A stretch of 52,031 nt of DNA from JAAYZQ01 sp034428935 (lineage in GTDB: Bacteria > Chloroflexota > Anaerolineae > JAAYZQ01). This document shows, in pieces, positions 40,723 through 49,702 of this stretch (position 1 is the first letter of the stretch; every line of letters begins with the position of its first letter). The stretch is taken from positions 1-52,031 of the forward strand of contig DAOUHB010000138.1 of the NCBI GenBank assembly GCA_034428935.1, written 5' to 3'. The translations under genes and the position numbers were made by a program. Under the pieces are notes generated by a model, which searched no databases, was not told where the DNA came from, and saw only the letters and a list, made by a program, of their open reading frames with translations.

Positions 40723-42019
40723 CGCCATCACCAGCGAGCGAAAGCGACCGGGCGCCGCGAAACGGCACTGCATGATCGTCCACGCCTACTATCCCCTGGG
40801 AGAGACGCGGGTGCAGCGCCAGGCCGAAGCCCTCCTCAAGCGCGGCTACCAGGTGGACGTTATCAGCCTGCGGAAAGAGGGCGAGGCGGCGCGGGAAACC
40901 TTCAAGGGCACCCGCATCTACCGCCTGCCCGTGCGGCGCTACAGGCGCGGGGGACTGGCCGCCCAGTTCCTGGAATACGTCGCCTTTCTCTTCATGGCCA
41001 TGGTCACGGTTTCCTGGCGCCACCTGATCACGCCCTACGCCACGGTCCAACTCCATAGCCCGCCCGACTTTTTGGTCTTCGCCGGGTGGCTGCCCAGGCT
41101 GCTCGGTGCCAGGCTCATCCTGGATCTCCACGACTTGATGCCCGAGTTCTACATGGGCCGCTTTGGACGCGGAGCGGGCAGCCTGCCGGTGCGCCTGGTC
41201 CGCCTCCAGGAGCGACTCTCCACTCGCTTTGCCGACCACGTCATCACCGTCAGTCACCACTGGCGCCAAAACCTCATCGAGCGCGGTGTGCCCGGCGAAA
41301 AGGTGAGCGTGGTGATGAACGTCGCCGACGACGCTATCTTTGTGCGGCCTGACGGCGAGGGCCCTGCCCTCAACGGCGCCGGAAGCACCAATGGTTCGGG
41401 CCAGCGGAGCGGGCTGCGGCTGATCTACCACGGCGCCGTCGTGGAGCGCTACGGCCTGGACCTGGCCCTGCACGCCATGGCCTGCCTGGAAGACCAGGCG
41501 CCCGACATCCACCTCACCATCCTCGGCCGCGGCGACTACATGGAGAGCCTGCGGAACCTGGCCAGGGAGCTGAAGGTGGACGGCCGGGTGGCCTTTTACT
41601 ACGAGCTGCGCCCGGCCGAGGAGCTGCCCGCCATCATCCTCCAGGCGGATGCCGGCATCGTGCCCTACCGCGACGACCCCTTCACCGACGGGCTGCTGCC
41701 CACCAAGCTGATGGAGTATGCCGCCCTGGGCTTGCCGTCCATCGCCGCCCGGACGACCGCCATCGAGCGCTACTTCGAGGGCACCATGGCCGAGCTCTTT
41801 ACTCCCAACAGCGTGGAAGACCTGGCCAGCGTGTTGAAGGCGCTCTATGCCGACCGGGGCCGCCTTGCCGCCCTGGCCCGCAGGGCCGATGCCTTCAATC
41901 GCACCTACAACTGGACCAAGATCGGCGCCGAGTACGTGGACCTGGTCGAGCGCCTGGGAACCGGCGCAGCGGCGTCCCGTCTCCCGGCGCCGGTGGACGC
42001 CGAAGAGAGGAGCGCATGA
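40712..42019 (+). CDS. Glycosyltransferase family 4 (fourth of four)
   Basis: A 435-residue GT-B transferase. N-terminal motif HAYYPLGETRVQRQAEALLK, a hydrophobic membrane-contact stretch (FLEYVAFLFMAMVTVSW), hinge GVPGEKVSVVMNVADD, and the donor domain GLRLIYHGAVVERYGLDLAL with DGLLPTKLMEYAALGLPSIA. This pattern resembles WbuB/CapM-type enzymes. A Gly/Ser/Asn-rich insertion (about 216-230) separates the domains. It begins the chain of ATGA-coupled genes that continues to 48.7 kb. Confidence 0.9.
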   Translation: MNNNAITSERKRPGAAKRHCMIVHAYYPLGETRVQRQAEALLKRGYQVDVISLRKEGEAARETFKGTRIYRLPVRRYRRGGLAAQFLEYVAFLFMAMVTVSWRHLITPYATVQLHSPPDFLVFAGWLPRLLGARLILDLHDLMPEFYMGRFGRGAGSLPVRLVRLQERLSTRFADHVITVSHHWRQNLIERGVPGEKVSVVMNVADDAIFVRPDGEGPALNGAGSTNGSGQRSGLRLIYHGAVVERYGLDLALHAMACLEDQAPDIHLTILGRGDYMESLRNLARELKVDGRVAFYYELRPAEELPAIILQADAGIVPYRDDPFTDGLLPTKLMEYAALGLPSIAARTTAIERYFEGTMAELFTPNSVEDLASVLKALYADRGRLAALARRADAFNRTYNWTKIGAEYVDLVERLGTGAAASRLPAPVDAEERSA

Positions 42020-43230
42020 AAATTCGGATCGTTCGAACCCTCGACCCGGGCAACTGGAGCCGGTTCGTAGAGGACCATCCCCAGGGAAATATCTTTCACA
42101 CGCCCGAGATATTCCAGGTGTTTGAGCGTGCTGCCGGGCACACGCCCGGTTTGTGGGCCGCCGTCGAGGCCGACCGGGACGGCGAGCACAACCCGGGAGA
42201 AGAGCGGATCCTGGCCCTGTTCCTGCCCGTCGAGATCACTGTATCCATCGGGCCCGGGGCAGGGACCATCCTCGGCGGCCCGCTCCGCCGCTTCACGACG
42301 CGCGCCGTGGTTTATGGCAGCGTGATCGCCGCGCCCGGACCCGAGGGCGAGCAGGCCCTGGACCGCCTGATGGAGGCCTACCGGCAAGCGACCGATGGGC
42401 GCCTGCTCTTTACCGAGTTGCGCAACCTCACCCCTCTGGACGGGCTACAGCCGATCCTCGACCGGCGGGGTTTCACCTACGAAGGGCATCTGAATTATCT
42501 CGTCGACCTGGATCGCCCGCCGGACGAGATCCTGCAAAACATCAGCCGGCGCACGCGCAAGCAGATCCGGCGCGCGCTGCGCAAGGGCGACGTCGTGGTC
42601 GAGGAGGTGCGGGACCGCCAGGGTCTGGCCGACTGTTACGAGCTGCTGCTCCAGACCTACGCCGCCGCCGAGGTCCCCCTGGCCGACGGTTCGCTTTTCG
42701 AGGCGGCCTTCGATCTGCTGGTCCCGCGCCGGATGGCCCGCTTCACCCTGGCCCGCGTGGAGGGCAGGCCGGCGGCTTGTTCGGTCGAGCTTCTCTACAA
42801 GGACACGGCCTACGGCTGGTACGGTGGCATGGACCGGGACTATGGCGCCTACGTGCCCAACGAGGTCCTCACCTGGAGCATCCTCGAGTGGGCCGCCCTC
42901 CGGGGATACCGGGTGTATGATTTTGGCGGCGCGGGCAAGCCGGACGAGGAATATGGCGTGCGCGACTTCAAGGCCAAGTTTGGCGGGGAGCTGGTTTCCT
43001 ACGGGCGCAACACCTGCGTGCACGCACCCGTGCTGCTGAACGCCAGCAAGGTGGGCTACAAGCTCTTTCGCCGGTTGGGGCTCTTTGGCGCTGCGCGCCC
43101 CGCCGGCACGTCCAGCTCCACGCAGGCCAAGCCCACCTGGCCCGGGGGCCTGGATGAGGAACCGAAAACAGATGGCCCGTTGCCTTCCTCGGGGGCACGC
43201 CGTCGTGAACAGGGAGTAACAGGCAGATGA
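42016..43230 (+). CDS. FemAB-like (GNAT-fold) acyltransferase
   Basis: A 404-residue protein of the FemAB/peptidoglycan-bridge superfamily as found in EPS clusters. The N-terminal half starts with NWSRFVEDHPQGNIFHTPE. The C-terminal GNAT domain includes LVDLDRPPDEILQNISRRTR, the basic KQIRRALRKG, and the closing YDFGGAGKPDEEYGVRDFKA. Classical FemX enzymes transfer amino acids from aminoacyl-tRNA to cell-wall precursors, so this one may attach an amino acid to a glycan. Coupled by ATGA on both sides. The 45-residue tail is disordered. Confidence 0.85.
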   Translation: MKIRIVRTLDPGNWSRFVEDHPQGNIFHTPEIFQVFERAAGHTPGLWAAVEADRDGEHNPGEERILALFLPVEITVSIGPGAGTILGGPLRRFTTRAVVYGSVIAAPGPEGEQALDRLMEAYRQATDGRLLFTELRNLTPLDGLQPILDRRGFTYEGHLNYLVDLDRPPDEILQNISRRTRKQIRRALRKGDVVVEEVRDRQGLADCYELLLQTYAAAEVPLADGSLFEAAFDLLVPRRMARFTLARVEGRPAACSVELLYKDTAYGWYGGMDRDYGAYVPNEVLTWSILEWAALRGYRVYDFGGAGKPDEEYGVRDFKAKFGGELVSYGRNTCVHAPVLLNASKVGYKLFRRLGLFGAARPAGTSSSTQAKPTWPGGLDEEPKTDGPLPSSGARRREQGVTGR

Positions 43231-44450
43231 AAGCAATCCCGGCAGTTGTGACACCCCTCGACGAACACATGGGCCTCGACATCGCCCGCTCCCTGGCCCC
43301 GCGCGGCATTCCCGTCTATGGCGTCGACGCCCACCCGGATGCCGTAGGCAGGTTCTCCCGGCATATCCGGTTCGTGCGGAGCCCGAACCCTGAGCGGGAT
43401 GAGGCCTCCTACCTGCAGTTTCTCGTGGACCTGGGCAAGCGCCTGGGCAGGGCCGTGCTCTTTCCGTTGAGCGACATGCACGTCCTGCTCTGCTCGCGGC
43501 ACAGGGACGTTCTGAGCCGGTACTACGAGTACGTCATGCCCGACCACGAGACGATGGAGAGGCTGACCACCAAAGACGGCCTGCGGGCCGCAGCCCAGGG
43601 GGTAAACCTGCCCACTCCCAGGACGTTGCCGGTGAACGGGACGATGAGCATCGAGGAGATAGCCGCCGAGATCAGCTACCCGGCGATCCTGAAGCCCACG
43701 GAGAGCACCTACTGGCACACGCCCGAGTTCACCAGCATGCTGCGGCGGGGACTTTTGCAGGGCCGGGCCAAGGTCGTCCTGTGCCACGATCCGTCAACCC
43801 TGGTAAAAACCTACCGGAGCATCGCTGTCCACGATAGCCGCCTGGTCGTACAGGAGGTCGTACCCGGCGAAGACAGCCGCCTGGCCTACATCGCCTTCTA
43901 CCTCAACCGCGAGTCGAGGCCGCTGGGCATCTTTGCCGGGAGAAAGCTGCGCGTCATTCCAACGGGGTTTGGCTCGGCCAGCTACGTGCGGACCTTTCAC
44001 GATCCCGATCTCGAAGCCGCGGCCCTGCAGCTACTCGAGGCCAGTTGCTACCAGGGGTTGGGCGGCCTGGAGTTCAAGAAGGACCCCCGGGACGGAACCT
44101 ACAAGCTCATCGAGTTCAACACGCGCTTTGGCATGTGGGATGGCCTGGGCGCCCGCTGTGGCGTGGACCTGGCCTACCTTGCCTATCAAGACGCCCTCCG
44201 GCAGCCGGTGGAACCACAACTGGCCTACCGCGACGACATGATCTGGGTGGACTGGCAGCGAGACATGAGGGCGGCCTTTGACTACCGGCGCAAGGGCCAG
44301 CTATCCATCGGCCAGTGGCTGGGCTCGCTGCGCGGCGAGAAGATGTGGGCCATTTATTCCAGGGACGACCCGGGGCCGGGGGCGGCCTTTACCGTGGCGC
44401 TCCTGGGCAAGATGTGGGAGAGAATCAAGGGAGCAGCCATCCGCCGATGA
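43227..44450 (+). CDS. ATP-grasp ligase of unknown substrate
   Basis: A 407-residue ATP-grasp protein. Pre-ATP-grasp domain with DEHMGLDIARSLAPRGIPVY, then the ATP-binding lobe with YPAILKPTES and VVQEVVPGEDS, and the Mg/ATP site GLEFKKDPRDG followed by LIEFNTRFG with the conserved Glu and Asn. Such enzymes join a carboxylate to an amine through an acyl phosphate. In this context it may form an amide on a sugar or an amino acid conjugate; no close functional relative is recalled. Start and end overlap neighbours by ATGA. Confidence 0.88.
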   Translation: MKAIPAVVTPLDEHMGLDIARSLAPRGIPVYGVDAHPDAVGRFSRHIRFVRSPNPERDEASYLQFLVDLGKRLGRAVLFPLSDMHVLLCSRHRDVLSRYYEYVMPDHETMERLTTKDGLRAAAQGVNLPTPRTLPVNGTMSIEEIAAEISYPAILKPTESTYWHTPEFTSMLRRGLLQGRAKVVLCHDPSTLVKTYRSIAVHDSRLVVQEVVPGEDSRLAYIAFYLNRESRPLGIFAGRKLRVIPTGFGSASYVRTFHDPDLEAAALQLLEASCYQGLGGLEFKKDPRDGTYKLIEFNTRFGMWDGLGARCGVDLAYLAYQDALRQPVEPQLAYRDDMIWVDWQRDMRAAFDYRRKGQLSIGQWLGSLRGEKMWAIYSRDDPGPGAAFTVALLGKMWERIKGAAIRR

Positions 44451-45796
44451 ACGTGAATCTATGGAGTTCCAACACCCCGGCAAGATTCTGGCTCCTGGAG
44501 CCAGGGGAGAACGGCCAACCGGTCGTATCGCCCGATGACTGGCGCCAGGCCGTTGCCCGGTCGGTCCACGTCCTGGAGCTGCCGCAACTGCCCGACACCA
44601 TCGAGCCGGGCTCGTACGACCTGGACGCCATCCTGCTTCAGACGCTGGGCGAGGGACAGTTCGGCCCCGAGCGCTGGCGCCTCGGCGCCACCCGCCGCGC
44701 CTACTATACCCTGAAGCCCTTCCTGCCACGCGCCGTGACCCGGATGCTCCGCCGCCTCACAAGCCGGCCTATGCAGGACCAGTCGCAATTGGGCTGGCCC
44801 ATCGAGGACCGCTACGCCCGCTTTCTCTGGGAGGTGGCAAAGCAGATTCTGATCGCTACGGGCAAGAATTCGCTGTCGTTTCGCTACTTCTGGCCCCACG
44901 GCCGGGCCTATGCCCTGGTGCTTACCCACGACGTGGAAACCGCCGAAGGACAGTCCTACGTCCGGGCCGTGGCTGACCTGGAAGAACGCCTCGGGTTTCG
45001 CTCTTCTTTCAACTTTGTGCCCCAGCGCTATCCCGTCGATGAGGCGTTGCTGGCCGAGCTGCGACAACGGGGCTTTGAGGTCGGCGTGCATGGGCTAAAG
45101 CACGACGGCAAGCTCTTCCGCTCCCACGCCGAGTGGAGCCGGCGCGTGGCGCGCATCAACGACTACCTACACCGGTTCGAGGCCCGGGGCTTTCGCACGC
45201 CCCTGACCCATCGACAGCCCGAGTGGATGCAAGACCTGGAGATCGACTACGACCTCTCGTTCTTTGACACCGATCCCTACGAGCCGATGCCCGGCGGAAC
45301 CATGAGCTTCTGGCCCTTTCAGGTCGGCCACTTCCTGGAGCTGCCCTACACTCTGGCGCAGGACTACACGCTGACTTCCGTTCTTGGCGAGGAAACGCCC
45401 AGGCTCTGGCTACAAAAGCTCGAGGTGATACGCAACTACCATGGCATGGCCCTTCTCAACAGCCATCCCGACTACCTGCGGGAGGAGCGGACCCGGGCCG
45501 TGTACGTCGACTTTTTGCAGACCGTGAAGGAGAAGAGCGGATATTGGCACGCCCTGCCGGCCGAGGTTGCCGCCTGGTGGCGTGAGCGAGGCAAGAGCAG
45601 GCCAACGCTGCCGGCCGGACAGGAAGGTTTCGAGCTTGAGCCAGAGGCGACTTTGCCTGGCATAGCCTCGCCTGGCATAGAACGAGGCGAGATCCGCCTG
45701 CGCGCCGGGGTGCTGGTCGTCGCGCCCCTGGCCGGCCCCAAGGTGGAGGCGGACGTGCAGCCCGTCCTGGCCCGGGAAGTGCCGGTGAGACCATGA
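44447..45796 (+). CDS. Polysaccharide deacetylase (NodB-like, CE4)
   Basis: A 449-residue protein whose central part (about 155-380) is a NodB-type deacetylase. The first motif reads LTHDVET (metal Asp), the second VGVHGLKHDGK with the two His. About 150 residues of a separate N-terminal region precede it, and a disordered 50-residue tail follows. It would remove N- or O-acetyl groups from a sugar. No signal peptide is visible, which suggests a cytoplasmic substrate such as a lipid-linked intermediate. An 11-base direct repeat (45655-45665, 45670-45680) lies in the tail. ATGA overlaps on both sides. Confidence 0.86.
   Translation: MNVNLWSSNTPARFWLLEPGENGQPVVSPDDWRQAVARSVHVLELPQLPDTIEPGSYDLDAILLQTLGEGQFGPERWRLGATRRAYYTLKPFLPRAVTRMLRRLTSRPMQDQSQLGWPIEDRYARFLWEVAKQILIATGKNSLSFRYFWPHGRAYALVLTHDVETAEGQSYVRAVADLEERLGFRSSFNFVPQRYPVDEALLAELRQRGFEVGVHGLKHDGKLFRSHAEWSRRVARINDYLHRFEARGFRTPLTHRQPEWMQDLEIDYDLSFFDTDPYEPMPGGTMSFWPFQVGHFLELPYTLAQDYTLTSVLGEETPRLWLQKLEVIRNYHGMALLNSHPDYLREERTRAVYVDFLQTVKEKSGYWHALPAEVAAWWRERGKSRPTLPAGQEGFELEPEATLPGIASPGIERGEIRLRAGVLVVAPLAGPKVEADVQPVLAREVPVRP
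45655..45680 (+). repeat. Short direct repeat in the deacetylase tail
   Basis: GCCTGGCATAG occurs at 45655-45665 and again at 45670-45680, a 15-base period (five codons) encoding PGIAS/PGIER. It lies in a low-complexity tail; origin unknown. Confidence 0.7.
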
Positions 45797-48687
45797 AACG
45801 AGAGATGAACCGAGATCTGGAGCTCATGTCCCCCGGCCTGGCACAACAAGAGGCGATCCGGGAGCGCGCGTACCATCCCACGGGCACGTTCGTGCTCTTT
45901 GCTCCCCACGAGATCGAGCAGTCGCTGGCGGGCCGTTTCGAGGAGCAGGTACGTAAGCACGGAACCCGGGTGGCCATCAGGGTCCACCGGGAGGACGACG
46001 GGCCGGCAAGCCGGCAGTGGACCTACGACGAGCTGAACCGCGCCGCGAACCGGCTGGCACACGCCATACAGTCGCGCGGTGGCAAGGATGTGGCCCCGGT
46101 GGCACTCCTGGTGGAGGACGCTGCCCCCACCGTGGCCGCCATTCTTGGCGTCTTGAAGGCGGGCCGCATCTTTGTGACCCTCGACCCGGCCTATCCCGAC
46201 GAGCGGCTGGCCTACATGCTGCGCGATTCGGGCGCCGGGCTGGTTCTGGCCATGACCGGAGAAAACCAGGAGGGCCCGCAGGCAACCGGCGAACTGGCCG
46301 CCCGCCTGGGCGTGCATTCCGACCAGGTCATCGACCTGGGCGAAGCGATGGCCGAGGGCTCGGGCCTGCCGGACGAAAACCCCAACCTGCAGGTGCCGCC
46401 GGAGGCACTGGCCTACATCATCTATACCTCGGGCTCCACCGGGCAGCCCAAGGGGATTGCCTTCGACCACCGAAGCGTGCTGGCCGGCATCAGGAACTAT
46501 ACCAACGCCTTCCACATCACCACCGACGACCGTCTGACGCTCCTTCACTCCATCAGCTTTTCCTCGGCCATGGTAGATATCTTCTGTGCGCTTCTCAACG
46601 GGGCGACCCTCTACCCGTGGAACGTCAAGAAACAGGGCCTCGCCGGGCTGGAAGATTGGCTCGACGCGGAACAGGTGACCATCTGCGATTGGGTGCCGAC
46701 GCCTTTTCGCTATTTCGTGGACGCCCTCAGTGGCGAAACTCGCTTTCCGCACCTTCGCCTGCTGGTGCTGGCCAGCGAGGCGGTTACCAGGCGAGAGGTA
46801 GAGTTGCATCGGGCACACTTTGCCCCGGGCTCGATCCTCGTCAATCGCCTGGGAGCCACCGAGACCTACAACTACCGCCTCTTTTTCATGGACCACGACA
46901 CGCCGCTCGCCTTGGGGGGCAACCTGGTGCCGGCCGGTTACCCCGTGCCCGACAAGCACGTCCTGCTCGTCGACGAGGCCGGCCGCGAGGTCGCACCCGG
47001 CGAGCCGGGCGAGATCGTCGTCAAGAGCAGGTACCTGGCCCGTGGCTATTGGCGGCAGCCAGAGCTGACCGTGGCGGCCTTTCGGCCGGATCCGGAGGGC
47101 GGCGACGAGCGGCTATACTGGACGGGCGACGTGGGCCTGATGCACGCCGACGGCCTGCTGGAGTACCGGGGGCGCAAGGACTTCCAGGTAAAGATCAGGG
47201 GCTTTCGCATCGAGGTCGCCGAGATCGAGCGGGCGCTGCTGGCGGTGGATGGCATCGAGGAGGCTGTAGTAGTGGCCGAGTCCAACGGAGCCGGCGATCC
47301 CCGGCTCCTGGAGCCCGTTCCGGGTGCGGACCCCGCGGCGGCCGAGACGGCCGAAAATGGCACCGGTGAAAAGCAGCTTGTGGGCTACATCGTACCCTCC
47401 GGCGGGCGCGCCCCCTCCGGAAGCGAGCTGCGCGAGGCGCTGCTGAGGGCCCTGCCCGACTATATGGTTCCGGCCGCCTTTGTCACCGTCGATGCGCTGC
47501 CCTTGACCGCCAGCGGCAAAGTGGACCGCAAGGCCCTCATGGCCCTGGGCGCTAGGGCCGGGCACCCGGCAGGCCACGACGCCGGCCGAAACGGAGACTC
47601 CGGCCAGGGGTCCGGATACGGCGACCTCCTGGAGCCCCGCGACGAGCTGGAGAGGCGAATGGTGAGGGCCTGGCAGCAGGTGCTGGGCCGGCAGAAGGTG
47701 GGTATCAGGGACAACTTTTTCGACCTGGGCGGCCACTCCATGTCGGCCGTGCGCCTCCTGGTCGAGATCGAGCGCGAGTTCGGACAGAAGGTTGCACCGC
47801 CGACGTTCTACCAATACCCGACGGTCGAAGAGCTGACCCAGGTGGTGCGCGACAGATCCGGGGCCCCATCAGAGCGGTCGGCTACCGGGGGAGAGGGGTC
47901 ACCCCTGGTTAGCGTCCAGCGCCCGGCAGCGCACGGGCCATCAGCCGGCGCCCGGCCCCCGTTCTTCTGTCTGCCTGGCAACCTGGGGAACGTCTTTACC
48001 GACCTGGGTGACCTGGCCCGATTCCTGGGGCCCGATCAACCCTTCTACGGCTTCCAGGATGGGCCCCACAATCCGGCCCAGATTCCGGCCGTCGCTTCTC
48101 TGTACGTACGGGAGATGCAGCGCGTGCAGCCCCACGGCCCCTACTTCCTGGGTGGTGTCTGCCTCGGCGCCGTCGTAGCCTACGAGATGGCGCAGCAGCT
48201 CGTGGGGCAGGGGGAGCGGGTGTCTCTCCTGGCCATGGTGGAGCCGGCACGCCCCTGGCGGCCGGGACCAAAGGCCTACCTGAGTTTCCTGCGCTATCTC
48301 TACGACCGGTTCCTTCGACGCGTAGGCTATGCGCGGGAGGGAAACGCTCCGCAGGGCCCGGCGGAGGTGAGTGCTTTTGTCCGCTTGAAACTAAAGCTCG
48401 TGGCCAACGTGTGGGCACTGCGGCGCTACATCCCCCAGCCCTATTCCGGTCCGATCCACGTCTTTCTCTCCCAGGGCTCCCTTGGCATCCCGGACAATCC
48501 GCAGTTGGAGTGGCGGCACCTGGCCCGGGGTGAATGGTCGGTGCACGCAATCCCGGGCGACCACGGCTCCATCACGGGCGATAACCGGATCGTTATCGAG
48601 CCGGCGCACATGCGTGTCCTGGCCGGGAAGCTGAGACTGTTGATGGAGGAATATATCCATGGAGACGCAGGAAAGGCAAAGTCTTGA
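45793..48687 (+). CDS. Single-module nonribosomal peptide synthetase: adenylation, carrier and thioesterase domains
   Basis: A 964-residue protein. Adenylation domain (about 40-590) with YTSGSTGQPKG from Y211, LGATETYNYRLFF, YWTGD and the C-terminal Lys in LTASGKVDRKAL. Carrier domain (about 610-690) with NFFDLGGHSMSA; the phosphopantetheine site is S649. Thioesterase (about 710-950) where the nucleophile elbow reads GGVCLGA, so Cys 790 replaces the usual Ser; the His is probably in PGDHGS. There is no condensation domain, so it should activate one acid and transfer or release it, perhaps to a sugar made by this cluster. The stop lies within a 24-bp repeat unit. Confidence 0.92.
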   Translation: MKREMNRDLELMSPGLAQQEAIRERAYHPTGTFVLFAPHEIEQSLAGRFEEQVRKHGTRVAIRVHREDDGPASRQWTYDELNRAANRLAHAIQSRGGKDVAPVALLVEDAAPTVAAILGVLKAGRIFVTLDPAYPDERLAYMLRDSGAGLVLAMTGENQEGPQATGELAARLGVHSDQVIDLGEAMAEGSGLPDENPNLQVPPEALAYIIYTSGSTGQPKGIAFDHRSVLAGIRNYTNAFHITTDDRLTLLHSISFSSAMVDIFCALLNGATLYPWNVKKQGLAGLEDWLDAEQVTICDWVPTPFRYFVDALSGETRFPHLRLLVLASEAVTRREVELHRAHFAPGSILVNRLGATETYNYRLFFMDHDTPLALGGNLVPAGYPVPDKHVLLVDEAGREVAPGEPGEIVVKSRYLARGYWRQPELTVAAFRPDPEGGDERLYWTGDVGLMHADGLLEYRGRKDFQVKIRGFRIEVAEIERALLAVDGIEEAVVVAESNGAGDPRLLEPVPGADPAAAETAENGTGEKQLVGYIVPSGGRAPSGSELREALLRALPDYMVPAAFVTVDALPLTASGKVDRKALMALGARAGHPAGHDAGRNGDSGQGSGYGDLLEPRDELERRMVRAWQQVLGRQKVGIRDNFFDLGGHSMSAVRLLVEIEREFGQKVAPPTFYQYPTVEELTQVVRDRSGAPSERSATGGEGSPLVSVQRPAAHGPSAGARPPFFCLPGNLGNVFTDLGDLARFLGPDQPFYGFQDGPHNPAQIPAVASLYVREMQRVQPHGPYFLGGVCLGAVVAYEMAQQLVGQGERVSLLAMVEPARPWRPGPKAYLSFLRYLYDRFLRRVGYAREGNAPQGPAEVSAFVRLKLKLVANVWALRRYIPQPYSGPIHVFLSQGSLGIPDNPQLEWRHLARGEWSVHAIPGDHGSITGDNRIVIEPAHMRVLAGKLRLLMEEYIHGDAGKAKS

Positions 48688-48749
48688 ACGTAGTGAAAGG
48701 CAAGGTCTTGAACGAAGTGAAAGGCAAGGTCTTGAACGTAGTGAAAGGC
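48678..48749 (+). repeat. 24-bp direct repeat, three tandem units between the NRPS and AroE-like genes
   Basis: Units at 48678-48701, 48702-48725 and 48726-48749. The first contains the NRPS stop codon. The last ends in AAAGGC, giving AAAGG about six bases before ATG 48755. The fragment GGAAAGGC just before (48670-48677) may be the remains of a fourth unit. Confidence 0.95.
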
Positions 48750-48754
48750 AAGTC

Positions 48755-49702
48755 ATGACTGATACCAAGGTGGCAAGACTTCCGGTGAAGCCGCTGGTCC
48801 TGGATAGAATGGGCACTTGTGTCCAGGCTGGCACGCGTCTGCTGGGACTTCTGGGTGCGGATATTCGGCACGCCGATCTCGCCTTCTCGTTCAACAACCA
48901 ATTGTTATCCTACTGGGGACGTAAGTACCTATACGTGCCCTACTCGGTGCCCGCCGAGGAGTTGGAGAACGCGATACAGGGCATCCGCGCCCTCGATATC
49001 CTGGCCTGCAACGTAACCTTTCCCCACAAGGTAGCAATCATGAACTACCTGGACGAGATGGATGACTCGACGCGGCGCATGGGATCGGTGAACCTCGTCG
49101 TGAATCGAGAGGGTGTCCTGTGGGGGTACAATACCGACAGCATGGGCTTCATGGACGCCCTGCACGCGACAGGGCTCATGGACGACCTGGATAGCGCCCT
49201 CATCTATGGCGCCGGAGGCGCCGGGCGAGCCCTGGCCACCGCCCTGGCCGCAGCGGGCATATCCAAAATATGGCTCTATGACATCATCGAGGCCCGGAGC
49301 CACGCCATCGAAAGCCGGCTGAGCCACAACGGCTGCCGGGTATGCGCCGTCGCGCCGGAGGATATGCCGCACCTGCGGCCAGCCCTCATCGTCAATGCCA
49401 CCCCCCTGGGGCGTGGCGAACAGGCCGACGTCTCGCCCCTGGAGGACCTGCGCACGGGACAGGATGCCCGGCTCTTTTTTGACCTCAACTACAACCCGGC
49501 CCGATCCAGGTTTCTGCGGCAGGCCGACGCCCTGGGCGTGCCTGCGGAAAACGGCTTGCGTATGATGTGCTACCAGGCCAAGCGGTCTATCGACGTTGCC
49601 GTCGATCAGGTCCCATTTGACTGGTTCTACACGGCTTTGAGAACGAGAGAGATAGAACAGCACATGGTGGCTGCCGGGTCCGCCCCTGCGGCAACACCCT
49701 AG
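48755..49702 (+). CDS. Shikimate dehydrogenase-like protein with altered substrate site
   Basis: A 315-residue AroE-superfamily enzyme. Catalytic Lys in NVTFPHK (K92), catalytic Asp in GYNTD (D128), NADP motif YGAGGAGRAL (151-160) and NATPLG are all present. The N-terminal H-S-x-S-P segment that binds shikimate reads HADLA here, so shikimate is unlikely to be the substrate. Two starts are possible: ATG 48755 (repeat-derived AAAGG), or ATG 48659 behind a good GGAGG, which would add 32 residues made mostly of LERSERQG repeats. Its position behind the NRPS suggests it reduces or oxidises the acid that is attached. Confidence 0.82.
   Translation: MTDTKVARLPVKPLVLDRMGTCVQAGTRLLGLLGADIRHADLAFSFNNQLLSYWGRKYLYVPYSVPAEELENAIQGIRALDILACNVTFPHKVAIMNYLDEMDDSTRRMGSVNLVVNREGVLWGYNTDSMGFMDALHATGLMDDLDSALIYGAGGAGRALATALAAAGISKIWLYDIIEARSHAIESRLSHNGCRVCAVAPEDMPHLRPALIVNATPLGRGEQADVSPLEDLRTGQDARLFFDLNYNPARSRFLRQADALGVPAENGLRMMCYQAKRSIDVAVDQVPFDWFYTALRTREIEQHMVAAGSAPAATP

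Noticed and set aside
28801..48749. The 24-bp repeats as a CRISPR array or insertion-sequence ends
   Set aside because: Units are either directly tandem or kilobases apart, with no regular unique spacers, no cas genes, no terminal inverted repeats and no transposase.
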